From contig JAFNAU010000181.1 in NCBI GenBank assembly GCA_017860335.1, positions 1-10,893 of the forward strand: a stretch of 10,893 nucleotides of DNA, read 5' to 3'. The translations under genes were made by a program, and so were the position numbers. Positions within the stretch are counted from its first letter, which is position 1; the number at the start of each line of letters is the position of its first letter. Positions 1 to 7,068 of the stretch are shown here, one piece after another. The notes below the pieces were generated by a model. It did not search any database. It had not been told where the DNA came from and saw only the letters and a list, made by a program, of their open reading frames with translations. This DNA is from Bacteroidota bacterium (GTDB lineage Bacteria; Bacteroidota; Bacteroidia; Bacteroidales; Paludibacteraceae).

Positions 1-96
1 AAAGAAAAGTTATTATCTTTTATTTTTCAAATTCTCTACAGGCAAAATTTTTACTCACAAGCTGCTTAAAAATGAATTATTAAGGAGCGACTAATT

Positions 97-132
97 AATA
101 AAAAATAAGATGTCCTTGTGAAATGACATCTT
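97..132 (-). terminator. Rho-independent terminator of tRNA-Thr
   Basis: A perfect 8-bp inverted repeat (AAGATGTC at 107-114, GACATCTT at 125-132) with a 10-nt loop lies just downstream of the tRNA on the minus strand. It is followed on that strand by a T-rich run (complement of 97-106). This is the expected arrangement of an intrinsic terminator. The remaining leftmost 96 bases hold nothing I can recognise. Confidence 0.8.
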
Positions 133-140
133 CTCCCGTG

Positions 141-213
141 AGCCTTTTTGGGGACTCGAACCCCAGACCTATTCATTACGAATGAATTGCTCTACCAACT
201 GAGCTAAAAAGGC
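141..213 (-). tRNA. tRNA-Thr (anticodon CGT)
   Basis: The minus strand folds into a complete cloverleaf. The acceptor stem is GCCTTTT/AAAAGGC. The D arm is GCTC-AGTTGGTA-GAGC. The anticodon stem ATTCA/TGAAT encloses the loop TTCGTAA, giving anticodon CGT, which reads the threonine codon ACG. A 5-nt variable loop is followed by the T arm TGGGG-TTCGAGT-CCCCA. The discriminator base would be T at position 141, and the CCA end is not encoded. All stems pair perfectly, so the gene looks functional. It has its own promoter and terminator and appears to be transcribed alone. Confidence 0.96.
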
Positions 214-229
214 TTGTTAAAAACGATTG

Positions 230-237
230 CAAAGATA
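230..237 (-). promoter_or_regulatory. Promoter -7 element for tRNA-Thr
   Basis: The minus strand reads TATCTTTG, an exact match to the Bacteroidetes -7 consensus TAnnTTTG, ending 17 nt before the first base of the mature tRNA. No clear TTTG is visible at the -33 position, only a TTTTC-like stretch near 257-260. Position and motif suit a tRNA promoter with a very short leader. Confidence 0.6.
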
Positions 238-288
238 GAATTTTTTCTGTAATCTGAAAAGAACTCTTTGTCTCATTTTTAATTTTGA

Positions 289-332
289 GAAAAATAAAAC
301 CGGACTCCCGCTTTAGTGTAAGAGTCCGGTTT
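289..332 (-). terminator. Terminator of the S9 peptidase gene
   Basis: An 11-bp GC-containing inverted repeat (AAACCGGACTC at 297-307, GAGTCCGGTTT at 322-332) with a 14-nt loop starts 24 nt after the peptidase stop codon. On the minus strand it is followed by a T-rich tract (complement of 289-299). It separates the peptidase transcript from the tRNA promoter. Confidence 0.88.
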
Positions 333-355
333 ATTAATGACTGTCTTAACCTGAT

Positions 356-2629
356 TTATTTCAGATATTTAGCAAAGAAACCCATCATAGCTCCGTAAAA
401 ATCCATGCGGTTTTCTTCACGATAATATCCGTGTCCTTCGTTATACTTCACCATATAAGGAACTTCGAATCCTTTTGCACGGAGGGCGGTAACTATCTGG
501 TCACTTTCGTTGATATTAACGCGTGGATCGTTAGCTCCCTGCACAACAAATAATGGTTTCTTTATTTTGTCAATATTATTAAGAGGTGATACTTCGCGGG
601 CAATTTTAAACTCATCGGGATTATCCAGATCGTACCAGATTTCTTTTACCATATCTTTCATTGGTTTCCAGTATTCAGGGAAAGAGGCAAAAAAGGTTTC
701 GATATTGGAAACACCGACATAATCAACACCGCAGGTGTATAAATCAGGAGTTTTAATCAATCCCATCAATGTAGCATAGCCACCGTGGCTCCCACCATAG
801 ATGGCAATTTTATCTTTATCTGCCCAGCCTTGTGCAATCGCATATTTTACGCCATCTTCAACATCATCCATGGCTTTACGGCCTATTTGCTTGAACCCAG
901 CTCTTAAAAATTCTTTTCCGTATCCGCCTGAAATTCTGAAATTAACCTGCAACGTTGCATAACCGCGGCTGGCAAATAGCTGAGTTTCGGGATTGAAGCC
1001 CCAGCTGTCGCGAATACCCTGCGGACCACCGTGAGGATTTACAATCATCGGAACTTTTTTACCTGCTAATGCTTCTTTTGGCAGCGTGATGTAACCGTGA
1101 ATAGTCAGACCGTCCCGGCTTTTGAAGGTGATGGGTTTCATCACTGCCATATCGGCCTCTTTCAGCTGTGGCATCAGATCGTAAAGAAGTTTGAATACTT
1201 TTGTTTTGGTATCATACTCATAGTAAGTTCCATAGAGTTTGTCGCTTTGTAAAACTACTAAAAACTTCGTTTCATCATCGTCGAAATCTACTACGCCATA
1301 TTCTTTTCCGGGAAATTGTTTTTTTATCCGGCTGTCTAAATCCTTATAAATCTTGCTGATTGGAATAATCACAGATTTCTCACCATCGTATGAAAAATTA
1401 TCCAGTTCATAATTGCGTTTCCGTGAAAGGTGTATGCCTGTTACATCGTAATCCGGATTAGAAAATACTTCTTTTATCTTTTTATTGGTTTTAAAATCAT
1501 ATAAAATAATTCGGGTTTTATCACTGTCCAGATTGCTGTACACGTAAGCTTCATCTTTATTGTTCGGGTTGTAACTGAAACTTATTATCCCGAAGTTGTC
1601 GTCCCATTTGTTGCGTGTCACCAATTTAAACTCATTGGCAACGAGGTCTTTGTAATATAATTCCATTTCCACGCCATTTACCATTTTGGTGTAGGCACGC
1701 AGGTTTCCGTCTTTATCAAAATCATACCCCTGTATAGGATTTGCAGCATCTTTGTTTTCGAATAGCTGTGTCAATTCACCGGTTGCTGCATTCAGGCGGT
1801 AAGGTTCAAAAATCTGCTTGTTGTTTTTGTTCATCTGGATGATCATGATATTCTTCTGATCTTTCAGAATAGTAATAATACCTGCTTTTACACCGTCAAA
1901 TGGGGTCATGTCTTTTGGATTTTGACCATCAATATCAGCCACATAGATATGGAAATTCTCGTTTCCGCCCTTATCCATTGCATAAAAAAGTTTATCATCG
2001 CTAATCCAGCCATAACCTTTTATCAGTTCATCTTTTTCTTCGATGGCGCGGTTTACTTTTCCGGTTGCAATTTCTTTTACATACACGTGGTTTTTGTTTT
2101 TGTCATTTTTTTCCATATACGACATGTATTTGCCGTTAGGTGAAAGTTGAAATGAGGAGGCTTTTGGCCGGGCAAAGTAGTCAGATACCTTGTACTTATA
2201 ATTTCCTTTATCACTTTCCATCAACTTTTTTAATGTCTCATCCGAAGAAACAAGCGTTGTATTTCCCGGCAGTTTAATAACAGTTTTTTTCAGTGTCAGC
2301 GGAAGTTTCATACCCATTTGTTCAAAGTTTCCGGTAATGCTGTCACCTGTTAGTTCTCCGGAATAATTAATCTGAGCAGCGGGGACGCTGATTTTAAGGG
2401 TGCTGCCGATAAATTCGGTTTTCTGAACCGGAATTCCTGTTGCACCCTGAGCGGGTACGTCCATTGTCGAAGTGTAAGCCCTGTCTTTATAGGTAATGTG
2501 GAAAATAAGCTCCAGGTTTGTACCCTGAACTGATAAGATACCTTTCCAGTCGCCTGACAGGCTTTGTGCATTTACATTCATAATTAAAATACTAATTAGG
2601 ATTAATAACCCCATTTTTTTGATATTCAT
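356..2629 (-). CDS. Secreted S9-family prolyl oligopeptidase with extra N-terminal domain
   Basis: A 757-residue serine peptidase of family S9. Residues 1-21 form a signal peptide (KK, then a hydrophobic core, with cleavage likely after NVNA), so the enzyme is exported, probably to the periplasm. Residues about 24-115 form a beta-rich module starting SGDWKGILSVQG with MDVPAQGATGIP, a type I recall in front of Bacteroidetes alpha/beta hydrolases. Residues about 145-490 fit the seven-bladed propeller that gates access in S9 enzymes, and about 500-757 form the alpha/beta-hydrolase domain. The catalytic triad is visible: Ser614 in GGSHGGY, Asp701 in GANDPRV and His733 in EGHGYY. NPHGGPQG near 531-538 is the oxyanion-region motif. 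From the family, the role is cleavage of oligopeptides after proline or small residues; the specificity cannot be read here. The chosen ATG gives a perfect signal peptide and has no Shine-Dalgarno site. The gene stands alone, is complete and ends at its own terminator. Confidence 0.94.
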   Translation of the reverse strand: MNIKKMGLLILISILIMNVNAQSLSGDWKGILSVQGTNLELIFHITYKDRAYTSTMDVPAQGATGIPVQKTEFIGSTLKISVPAAQINYSGELTGDSITGNFEQMGMKLPLTLKKTVIKLPGNTTLVSSDETLKKLMESDKGNYKYKVSDYFARPKASSFQLSPNGKYMSYMEKNDKNKNHVYVKEIATGKVNRAIEEKDELIKGYGWISDDKLFYAMDKGGNENFHIYVADIDGQNPKDMTPFDGVKAGIITILKDQKNIMIIQMNKNNKQIFEPYRLNAATGELTQLFENKDAANPIQGYDFDKDGNLRAYTKMVNGVEMELYYKDLVANEFKLVTRNKWDDNFGIISFSYNPNNKDEAYVYSNLDSDKTRIILYDFKTNKKIKEVFSNPDYDVTGIHLSRKRNYELDNFSYDGEKSVIIPISKIYKDLDSRIKKQFPGKEYGVVDFDDDETKFLVVLQSDKLYGTYYEYDTKTKVFKLLYDLMPQLKEADMAVMKPITFKSRDGLTIHGYITLPKEALAGKKVPMIVNPHGGPQGIRDSWGFNPETQLFASRGYATLQVNFRISGGYGKEFLRAGFKQIGRKAMDDVEDGVKYAIAQGWADKDKIAIYGGSHGGYATLMGLIKTPDLYTCGVDYVGVSNIETFFASFPEYWKPMKDMVKEIWYDLDNPDEFKIAREVSPLNNIDKIKKPLFVVQGANDPRVNINESDQIVTALRAKGFEVPYMVKYNEGHGYYREENRMDFYGAMMGFFAKYLK

Positions 2630-2811
2630 AACATTTTTTTATTTGTGAAAAATAGAAACGATTATCGATGTTATATAAAATAATCCGGCGGTTTCTGATA
2701 AAGTATCAGTCAAAATTTAAGTCATAACTTATTACTTTGACAAAGTTACAATTTTAATTTATTTTGATTACTGTCAATTAACTATTTTTCCATCACGGCT
2801 ATTGTTTTTTC
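2630..2811. other. Divergent intergenic region, S9 peptidase / carAB
   Basis: This is most of the 336-bp AT-rich spacer between the divergent peptidase and car genes. I see no gene. For the peptidase (minus strand) a possible -7 element TAACTTTG lies at 2741-2748. It lacks a well-spaced TTTG: the nearest minus-strand TTG is about 26 nt upstream. A rival pair is TTTG at 2741-2744 and TAAATTTTG ending at 2711, but its -7 element carries one extra base. The peptidase promoter is therefore not settled. The rest of the spacer (2812-2965) holds the car promoter and leader. Confidence 0.5.
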
Positions 2812-2843
2812 ATTGCAGAAATGGAAGAAAATCCGTACTTTTG
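2812..2843 (+). promoter_or_regulatory. Promoter of the carAB locus
   Basis: ATTG at 2812-2815, a 20-nt spacer and TACTTTTG at 2836-2843 match the Bacteroidetes primary sigma consensus (TTTG, 19-21 nt, TAnnTTTG). Transcription would start near 2850, giving an untranslated leader of roughly 115 nt before the carA ATG. The leader contains only a weak AT-rich 7-bp hairpin (2858-2864/2873-2879). I see no recognisable pyrimidine-responsive attenuator or riboswitch. Confidence 0.78.
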
Positions 2844-2965
2844 CACAAAATACGGTTGAAAACAAAGAATAATGTTTTCTTTTCGGATAAGTATGCAATT
2901 TCTCGAAAAAGTACATATCCTGCCATTTTTTTGACATATAATTTCAAACATTCAACATACTCACC

Positions 2966-3742
2966 ATGCATCACAAACCCCTGCATCTTGTTCTGGAAGA
3001 CGGAACAGTATTCAAAGGAAAATCATTTGGTTATGAAAAGCCGGTTGCCGGCGAAGTTGTTTTCAGTACCGGGATGGTCGGCTACACCGAAAGTTTATCG
3101 GATCCCTCTTATGCCGGGCAGATACTGACACTCACTTATCCGCTGATTGGAAATTACGGTGTCCCCAAGGATGAAATTATTAACGGCATTTCAACCTTTT
3201 ACGAATCGGAAAAAATACAGGCGGCTGGTCTTATTGTTTCCGATTTTTCGTTTGAATACAGTCACTGGAATGCAACCAAAAGCCTTAGCGATTGGTTGAA
3301 AGAAAATCAGGTGCCTGCCGTATACGGTATTGATACCCGTGAACTTACAAAGCTTGTGCGCGAAAAAGGGACGATGCTCGGCAAACTGGTCTTCCCCGAT
3401 CAGGAAGATATTTCATTTGTCAATCCCGATGACGAAAATCAGGTGGCAAAAGCAAGTTGTACAGAAGTTATCACTTATGGAAATGGAAAAAATAAAGTGG
3501 TGCTGGTCGATTGTGGTGTGAAGCACAACATCATTCGTTGTCTGCTCAAACGCGACACTACCGTAGTACGTGTGCCATGGGATTATGATTTCAACGGGCT
3601 TGATTTCGATGGGTTGTTTATTTCCAACGGGCCCGGCAACCCTGCTTATTGTGAAGCAACAGTTGCCAATATCCGCAAAGCCATGTTAAGCTGGAACTCA
3701 CCGGGCATTTGTAACTTCACAAAATCATGGTTTTGCTGTTGA
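2966..3742 (+). CDS. carA: Carbamoyl-phosphate synthase small subunit, N-terminal part (broken)
   Basis: CarA is the glutaminase subunit that releases ammonia from glutamine for carbamoyl phosphate, feeding pyrimidine and arginine synthesis in the cytoplasm. Residues 5-160 match the CarA N-terminal domain (LEDGTVFKGKSFGYEKPVAGEV; MVGYTESLSDPSYAGQI; GIDTRELTKLVREKG). Residues 178-240 begin the class I glutamine amidotransferase domain (VVLVDCGVKHNIIR; LFISNGPGNP). Genuine CarA sequence stops at about codon 241 (3690). The last 17 residues, to the stop at 3742, are an out-of-frame reading of the continuation, which resumes in another frame as GTHRAFVTSQNHGFAVD from 3693. The nucleophile-cysteine motif (GICLGNQ in relatives) and the GHRSHNQPV segment are missing, so the product would have no glutaminase activity. 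The start ATG lies about 115 nt after a strong promoter and has no Shine-Dalgarno site. It is cotranscribed with, and apparently fused to, carB. Confidence 0.93.
   Translation: MHHKPLHLVLEDGTVFKGKSFGYEKPVAGEVVFSTGMVGYTESLSDPSYAGQILTLTYPLIGNYGVPKDEIINGISTFYESEKIQAAGLIVSDFSFEYSHWNATKSLSDWLKENQVPAVYGIDTRELTKLVREKGTMLGKLVFPDQEDISFVNPDDENQVAKASCTEVITYGNGKNKVVLVDCGVKHNIIRCLLKRDTTVVRVPWDYDFNGLDFDGLFISNGPGNPAYCEATVANIRKAMLSWNSPGICNFTKSWFCC
3686..3695 (+). other. carA: Deletion junction 1, in carA
   Basis: Frame 2 CarA sequence (NIRKAML, ending near 3690) passes directly into frame 0 CarA sequence (GTHRAFVTSQ, from 3693). From my memory of Bacteroides CarA, about 40 codons are absent, including the catalytic cysteine. 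AGCT lies at the join and could be shared by both flanks. The loss is not a multiple of three. Confidence 0.8.
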
Positions 3743-4081
3743 CAGCAATACCCTGATAGCTGACTGGGAACCGCTTTTCATCAATATGAACGACGGAACA
3801 AACGAAGGTATCCGTCATAAAACAAAACCCTGGTTTTCGGCACAGTTTCATCCCGAAGCATCTGCCGGACCTACCGATACCGAGTTTCTTTTCGATGTGT
3901 TTATCAGAACAATTAATGAAAAGAACATTTCCGTTCCGAAACTGATAGAACAAGAACTGGATGCGAAATTGGTTGTAAAACATGATTATAAATCGGCAGA
4001 AAAGGGAGAAATAAAAAAAGTGCTGGTGCTTGGTTCGGGCGCACTGAAAATCGGAGAAGCCGGTGAATTTGACTATTCCGG
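3693..4081 (+). pseudogene. carA-carB: Out-of-frame segment: CarA C-terminus, linker, CarB N-terminus
   Basis: Read in frame 0 this stretch is open and clearly real. It gives the CarA C-terminus GTHRAFVTSQNHGFAVD, then WEPLFINMNDGTNEGIRHKT and FSAQFHPEA with the catalytic His (3849-3851) and Glu (3855-3857), and ends near FLFDVFI (3905). No stop follows. A charged linker of about 35 residues (3906-4010, from RTINEKN to AEKGE) runs straight into IKKVLVLGSGALKIGEAGEFDYSG, the start of the first CarB ATP-grasp half. There is no ATG between the two parts. This implies a CarA-CarB fusion protein like the CPSase part of eukaryotic CAD, rather than two separate genes. The segment is cut off from upstream carA and downstream carB by deletions 1 and 2. 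Confidence 0.82.
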
Positions 4082-4090
4082 TTACAAACT
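4076..4090 (+). other. carB: Deletion junction 2, in carB
   Basis: FDYSG (frame 0, ending about 4081) is followed at once by QTSEGIADKVYFLPVTP in frame 2 (CAA ACT from 4085). In relatives about 20-25 residues lie between them (SQALKAL to NPNIATV), the rest of the first nucleotide-binding Rossmann unit. The loss shifts the frame; frame 0 then stops at 4130. Confidence 0.78.
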
Positions 4091-4719
4091 TCCGAAGGCA
4101 TTGCCGATAAAGTCTATTTTCTGCCTGTAACACCCGATTTTGTCGAACAGGTTATAGAAAAAGAACGTCCCGATGGTATTTTCCTCTCTTTCGGAGGGCA
4201 GACAGCGCTCAATTGCGGTGTTGCACTTTACCGGAATAAAATTCTGGAAAAATACAATGTAAAGGTGCTGGGAACCCCGGTACAATCGATAATAGATACC
4301 GAGGATCGTGAAATCTTCAACAGGAAACTCTCCGAAATCGGAGTGAAGTACATCAAAAGTGAAGCTGTAACATCGCTCGACGATGCCCTGCGTGCTGCCA
4401 ACAGCCTGGGATATCCGGTAATTGTCCGGGCAGCTTATGCGCTCGGTGGACTTGGTAGTGGTTTCTGCGATAACGATACCGAACTCAAAACACTGGTTGA
4501 TAAAGCTTTTTCCTATTCGCCACAGGTGCTGGTCGAAAAATCGCTGAAAGGCTGGAAGGAAATTGAATACGAAGTGGTACGCGACCGTTACGACAATTGT
4601 ATAACTGTATGTAACATGGAAAATTTCGATCCACTTGGTATACATACCGGTGAAAGTATCGTTGTGGCACCATCACAAACCCTCACCAACAGCGAATACT
4701 ACAAGTTACGCGAACTCTC
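4082..4719 (+). pseudogene. carB: CarB N-terminal synthetase half, segment (broken)
   Basis: Frame 2 is open and encodes a continuous part of the carboxyphosphate (first ATP-grasp) half of CarB. Recognisable stretches are FGGQTALNCGVALY, VLGTPVQSIIDTEDR, YPVIVRAAYALGGLGSGFCDN (glycine-rich ATP loop), LVEKSLKGWKEIEYEVVRD, CNMENFDPLGIHTGES and APSQTLTNSEYYKLREL. This half makes carboxyphosphate from bicarbonate and ATP. The sequence is excellent up to RELS, near 4719, and then changes frame. It has no start codon of its own; the first in-frame candidate is a GTG inside VLGTP at 4265, which cannot be the real start. The entry is part of the car fusion gene, not an independent gene. Confidence 0.85.
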
Positions 4720-4724
4720 AAAGC
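4712..4724 (+). other. carB: Deletion junction 3, in carB
   Basis: TNSEYYKLREL (frame 2) jumps to KATGYPLAFVAAKLGLGYGL (frame 1, from 4720). In relatives about 40-45 residues lie between, including GECNVQYA and EVNARLSRSSALAS. That segment carries the metal-ligating Glu and Asn of the first active site (Glu299 and Asn301 in E. coli CarB). The loss shifts the frame, and frame 2 stops at 4780. Confidence 0.82.
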
Positions 4725-4851
4725 TACCGGTTATCCTCTGGCATTCGTTGCCGCCAAACTGGGTCTCGGATACGGACTGACTGAATTGAAGAACTCAATC
4801 ACTAAAGTAACTTCAGCTTTCTTTGAACCTTCGCTCGACTATATTGTCTGC
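4720..4851 (+). pseudogene. carB: CarB short out-of-frame segment
   Basis: In frame 1 this 44-codon segment encodes KATGYPLAFVAAKLGLGYGL, then LKNSITKVTSAFFEPSLDYIVC, the end of the carboxyphosphate half of CarB just before the oligomerisation domain. It is flanked on both sides by deletion junctions and has no start or stop of its own. It shows that the ancestral carB was continuous here and that the lesions are separate events. Confidence 0.82.
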
Positions 4852-4856
4852 CCGCG
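4845..4856 (+). other. carB: Deletion junction 4, in carB
   Basis: LDYIVC (frame 1, ending 4851) is followed directly by ARELGSSMKSVGEIM (frame 2, from 4850); GC is shared at the join. Relatives have about 14-15 residues between these blocks, the KIPRWDLxKF segment. The loss is short but again shifts the frame. Confidence 0.78.
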
Positions 4857-6976
4857 AACTGGGCAGCAGCATGAAATCGGTTGGCGAAATTATGTCAATC
4901 GGACGAAATTTTGAGGAAGTACTTCAGAAAGGACTTCGAATGGTTGGTTTGGGAATGCACGGTTTTGTCGGAAATAAGGAATTCGAAACCGGAAATGTGG
5001 AGAATGATCTCTCCGTACCAACAGACCGCCGGATTTTCTTCCTTTCACAGGCATTTCATGAAGGTTACAGCGTCGGCAAAATTCACGATCTGACAAAAAT
5101 AGACAAATGGTTTTTATACAAGTTACAGCATATTGTCGATCTGGAAAAAGAACTGGCATCGTTCCATAAGTTGAGCGACTTACCAGATGAATTGTTGCTT
5201 GAGGCTAAGAAAAAAGGTTACTCCGATTTCCAGATTACCCGTATTGTGGTGAAAAGTAAAAGCCACGACATGGACGATGAAACCAAAAAAACACGGGAAT
5301 ACCGCAAAAGCAGGGGTATTGTTCCTGTAGTGAAGCAGATTGATACCCTGGCTGCTGAATATCCCGCGTTGACCAATTATCTGTATGTAACCTATAACGG
5401 TGATTCAACTGACGTTCATTATCTGGGCGATAAACGTTCGGTAGTGGTGTTAGGCTCGGGTGCTTACCGCATTGGTTCTTCGGTGGAATTTGACTGGTGC
5501 GGCGTTAACGCGCTGAACACCATCCGTCAGCAGGGACTTCGTTCGGTGATGATCAATTACAATCCCGAAACGGTTTCGACCGATTACGATATGTGCGACC
5601 GGCTCTATTTCGACGAACTGACTTATGAACGTGTGATGGATATCCTGGAAGCTGAAAATCCTATGGGTACCATCGTTTCCACAGGTGGTCAGATCCCCAA
5701 CAATCTGGCAATGAAACTGGCTGCTGCCAATATGCGAATACTCGGAACGCAGGCTCAGGATATTGACAGGGCGGAAGATAGAAATAAATTCTCGGCTATG
5801 CTCGATGTACTGAAAATTGACCAGCCACGCTGGCAAGAACTCACAACCTACAGCGATGTCAATAAGTTTGTAAAGGATATCGGTTTCCCAGTACTGGTTC
5901 GTCCTTCGTATGTGCTTTCGGGTGCAGCCATGAATGTATGTTACGACGAAACTCAACTGAAAGCCTTTCTTGATCTGGCTACCGAGGTTTCGAAAAAACA
6001 TCCGGTGGTGATATCCGAATTCCTCGAACGCTGCAAGGAAATTGAAATTGATGCTGTTGCTGATAAGGGAGAAATAGTGGTTTACGCTATTTCTGAACAC
6101 GTGGAATATGCAGGAGTGCATTCAGGAGATGCTACCACGCAGTTTCCACCGCAAAAGATTTATATTGAAACCATTCGACGGATAAAAAATATTGCCCGCG
6201 AAATTGCTTCCTCTCTGAATATTTCAGGACCTTTCAATATTCAGTTTCTCGCACGTGACAACTATATAAAGGTAATTGAATGTAATTTGCGTTCATCACG
6301 CAGTTTTCCGTTTGTTTCCAAAGTACTTAAAATCAATTTCATTGATCTGGCAACAAAAATAATGCTGGGCATTCCGGTAGAGAAACCTGAGAAGTCTGCT
6401 TTTGAACTGGATTATGTGGGAATCAAAGCTTCACAATTTTCTTTCACCCGCTTACAACATGCCGATCCGGTGTTGAGTGTCGATATGACTTCGACCGGCG
6501 AAGTAGGCTGCATAGGTGACAGTTTTTCAGAAGCTATTCTGAAGTCTTTACTGTCTGTGGGTTACCGTATTCCTCAAAAACGCATCATGATTTCATCCGG
6601 TACAACGAAATCGAAAGTCGATCTGCTGGATGCCTGCAAAATGCTGGATGAGAAAAGGTATGAACTCTATGCGACGAAGGGAACTCAGAAATTCCTCGCT
6701 GACAACGATATAAAATCTATCGCAGTGAATTGGCCGGACGAAGAAGGCGATTATAATATCAAGGAGATGATTGCTGAAAAGAAATTTGATATGATCATCA
6801 ATATACCCAAAGACCTTTCACGACGTGAGCTGACCAACGGATACATTATCCGCCGCAGCGCGATAGACTTCAATATCCCACTGGTAACAAACGCAAGGCT
6901 GGCTTCAGCATTTATTAGAGCCTTCTGCACACTGAAAAAAGAGGATATAAAGATAAAAAGCTGGGATGAATATTAA
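4850..6976 (+). CDS. carB: Carbamoyl-phosphate synthase large subunit, C-terminal two-thirds (N-terminus broken)
   Basis: This is the longest intact piece of the car locus, about 708 codons from ARELGSSMKS to the stop at 6974-6976. It starts with the oligomerisation domain (RMVGLGMHGFVGNKE; PTDRRIFFLSQAFHEGY; LTKIDKWFLYKL). Next is the carbamoyl-phosphate synthetase half with its ATP-grasp fold: VVLGSGAYRIGSSVEFDWC, MINYNPETVSTDYDMCDRLY, STGGQIPNNLAMKL, FPVLVRPSYVLSGAAMNV and the metal site CNLRSSRSFPF. It ends with the MGS-like regulatory domain (SSGTTKSKVDLLDA to NIPLVTNARLASAF). This half phosphorylates carbamate to carbamoyl phosphate. The frame can be opened upstream to a TTG at 4823, but the 27 bases before 4850 encode real CarB in another frame, so that is not a natural start. 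With the first half damaged and no proper start, a working enzyme is not expected from this sequence as written. Confidence 0.93.
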   Translation, partial: ARELGSSMKSVGEIMSIGRNFEEVLQKGLRMVGLGMHGFVGNKEFETGNVENDLSVPTDRRIFFLSQAFHEGYSVGKIHDLTKIDKWFLYKLQHIVDLEKELASFHKLSDLPDELLLEAKKKGYSDFQITRIVVKSKSHDMDDETKKTREYRKSRGIVPVVKQIDTLAAEYPALTNYLYVTYNGDSTDVHYLGDKRSVVVLGSGAYRIGSSVEFDWCGVNALNTIRQQGLRSVMINYNPETVSTDYDMCDRLYFDELTYERVMDILEAENPMGTIVSTGGQIPNNLAMKLAAANMRILGTQAQDIDRAEDRNKFSAMLDVLKIDQPRWQELTTYSDVNKFVKDIGFPVLVRPSYVLSGAAMNVCYDETQLKAFLDLATEVSKKHPVVISEFLERCKEIEIDAVADKGEIVVYAISEHVEYAGVHSGDATTQFPPQKIYIETIRRIKNIAREIASSLNISGPFNIQFLARDNYIKVIECNLRSSRSFPFVSKVLKINFIDLATKIMLGIPVEKPEKSAFELDYVGIKASQFSFTRLQHADPVLSVDMTSTGEVGCIGDSFSEAILKSLLSVGYRIPQKRIMISSGTTKSKVDLLDACKMLDEKRYELYATKGTQKFLADNDIKSIAVNWPDEEGDYNIKEMIAEKKFDMIINIPKDLSRRELTNGYIIRRSAIDFNIPLVTNARLASAFIRAFCTLKKEDIKIKSWDEY

Positions 6977-7035
6977 TATTGACTGCAAGTGTCGGGAAAG
7001 AAAGCAGACTTTGACACAGAATACATAAATGAATA

Positions 7036-7068
7036 GGGGACAGGTAACAAACGCTTGTCCCTTTTTTT
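7036..7068 (+). terminator. Terminator of the carAB locus
   Basis: GGGACA (7037-7042) pairs with TGTCCC (7056-7061) and is followed immediately by seven T residues (7062-7068). It lies 60 nt after the carB stop. The T-run overlaps the stop codon of the convergent PH-like gene (7067-7069), so the two transcripts meet here. Confidence 0.82.

Noticed and set aside
2858..2879. Hairpin in the carA leader followed by TTTT, as a possible attenuator
   Set aside because: Only 7 bp with one G-C pair near each end, AT-rich, with no competing structure or leader peptide visible.
3717..4645. Long open frames on the minus strand opposite carAB (138 and 187 codons)
   Set aside because: They lie antisense to clearly conserved CarA/CarB sequence and show no family resemblance; they are shadows.
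4823..4849. TTG start giving MNLRSTILS upstream of the intact CarB portion
   Set aside because: In frame 1 these bases encode genuine CarB (EPSLDYIV), so the start is only an extension into another frame.
5450..6121. 223-codon minus-strand open frame inside carB
   Set aside because: It is antisense to the intact, highly conserved second synthetase half; its openness follows from carB codon use.
2966..6976. Programmed frameshifting or introns to explain the broken car frames
   Set aside because: Family residues are missing at each site, not just shifted. Frameshifting cannot restore them, and there is no inserted intron sequence to remove.
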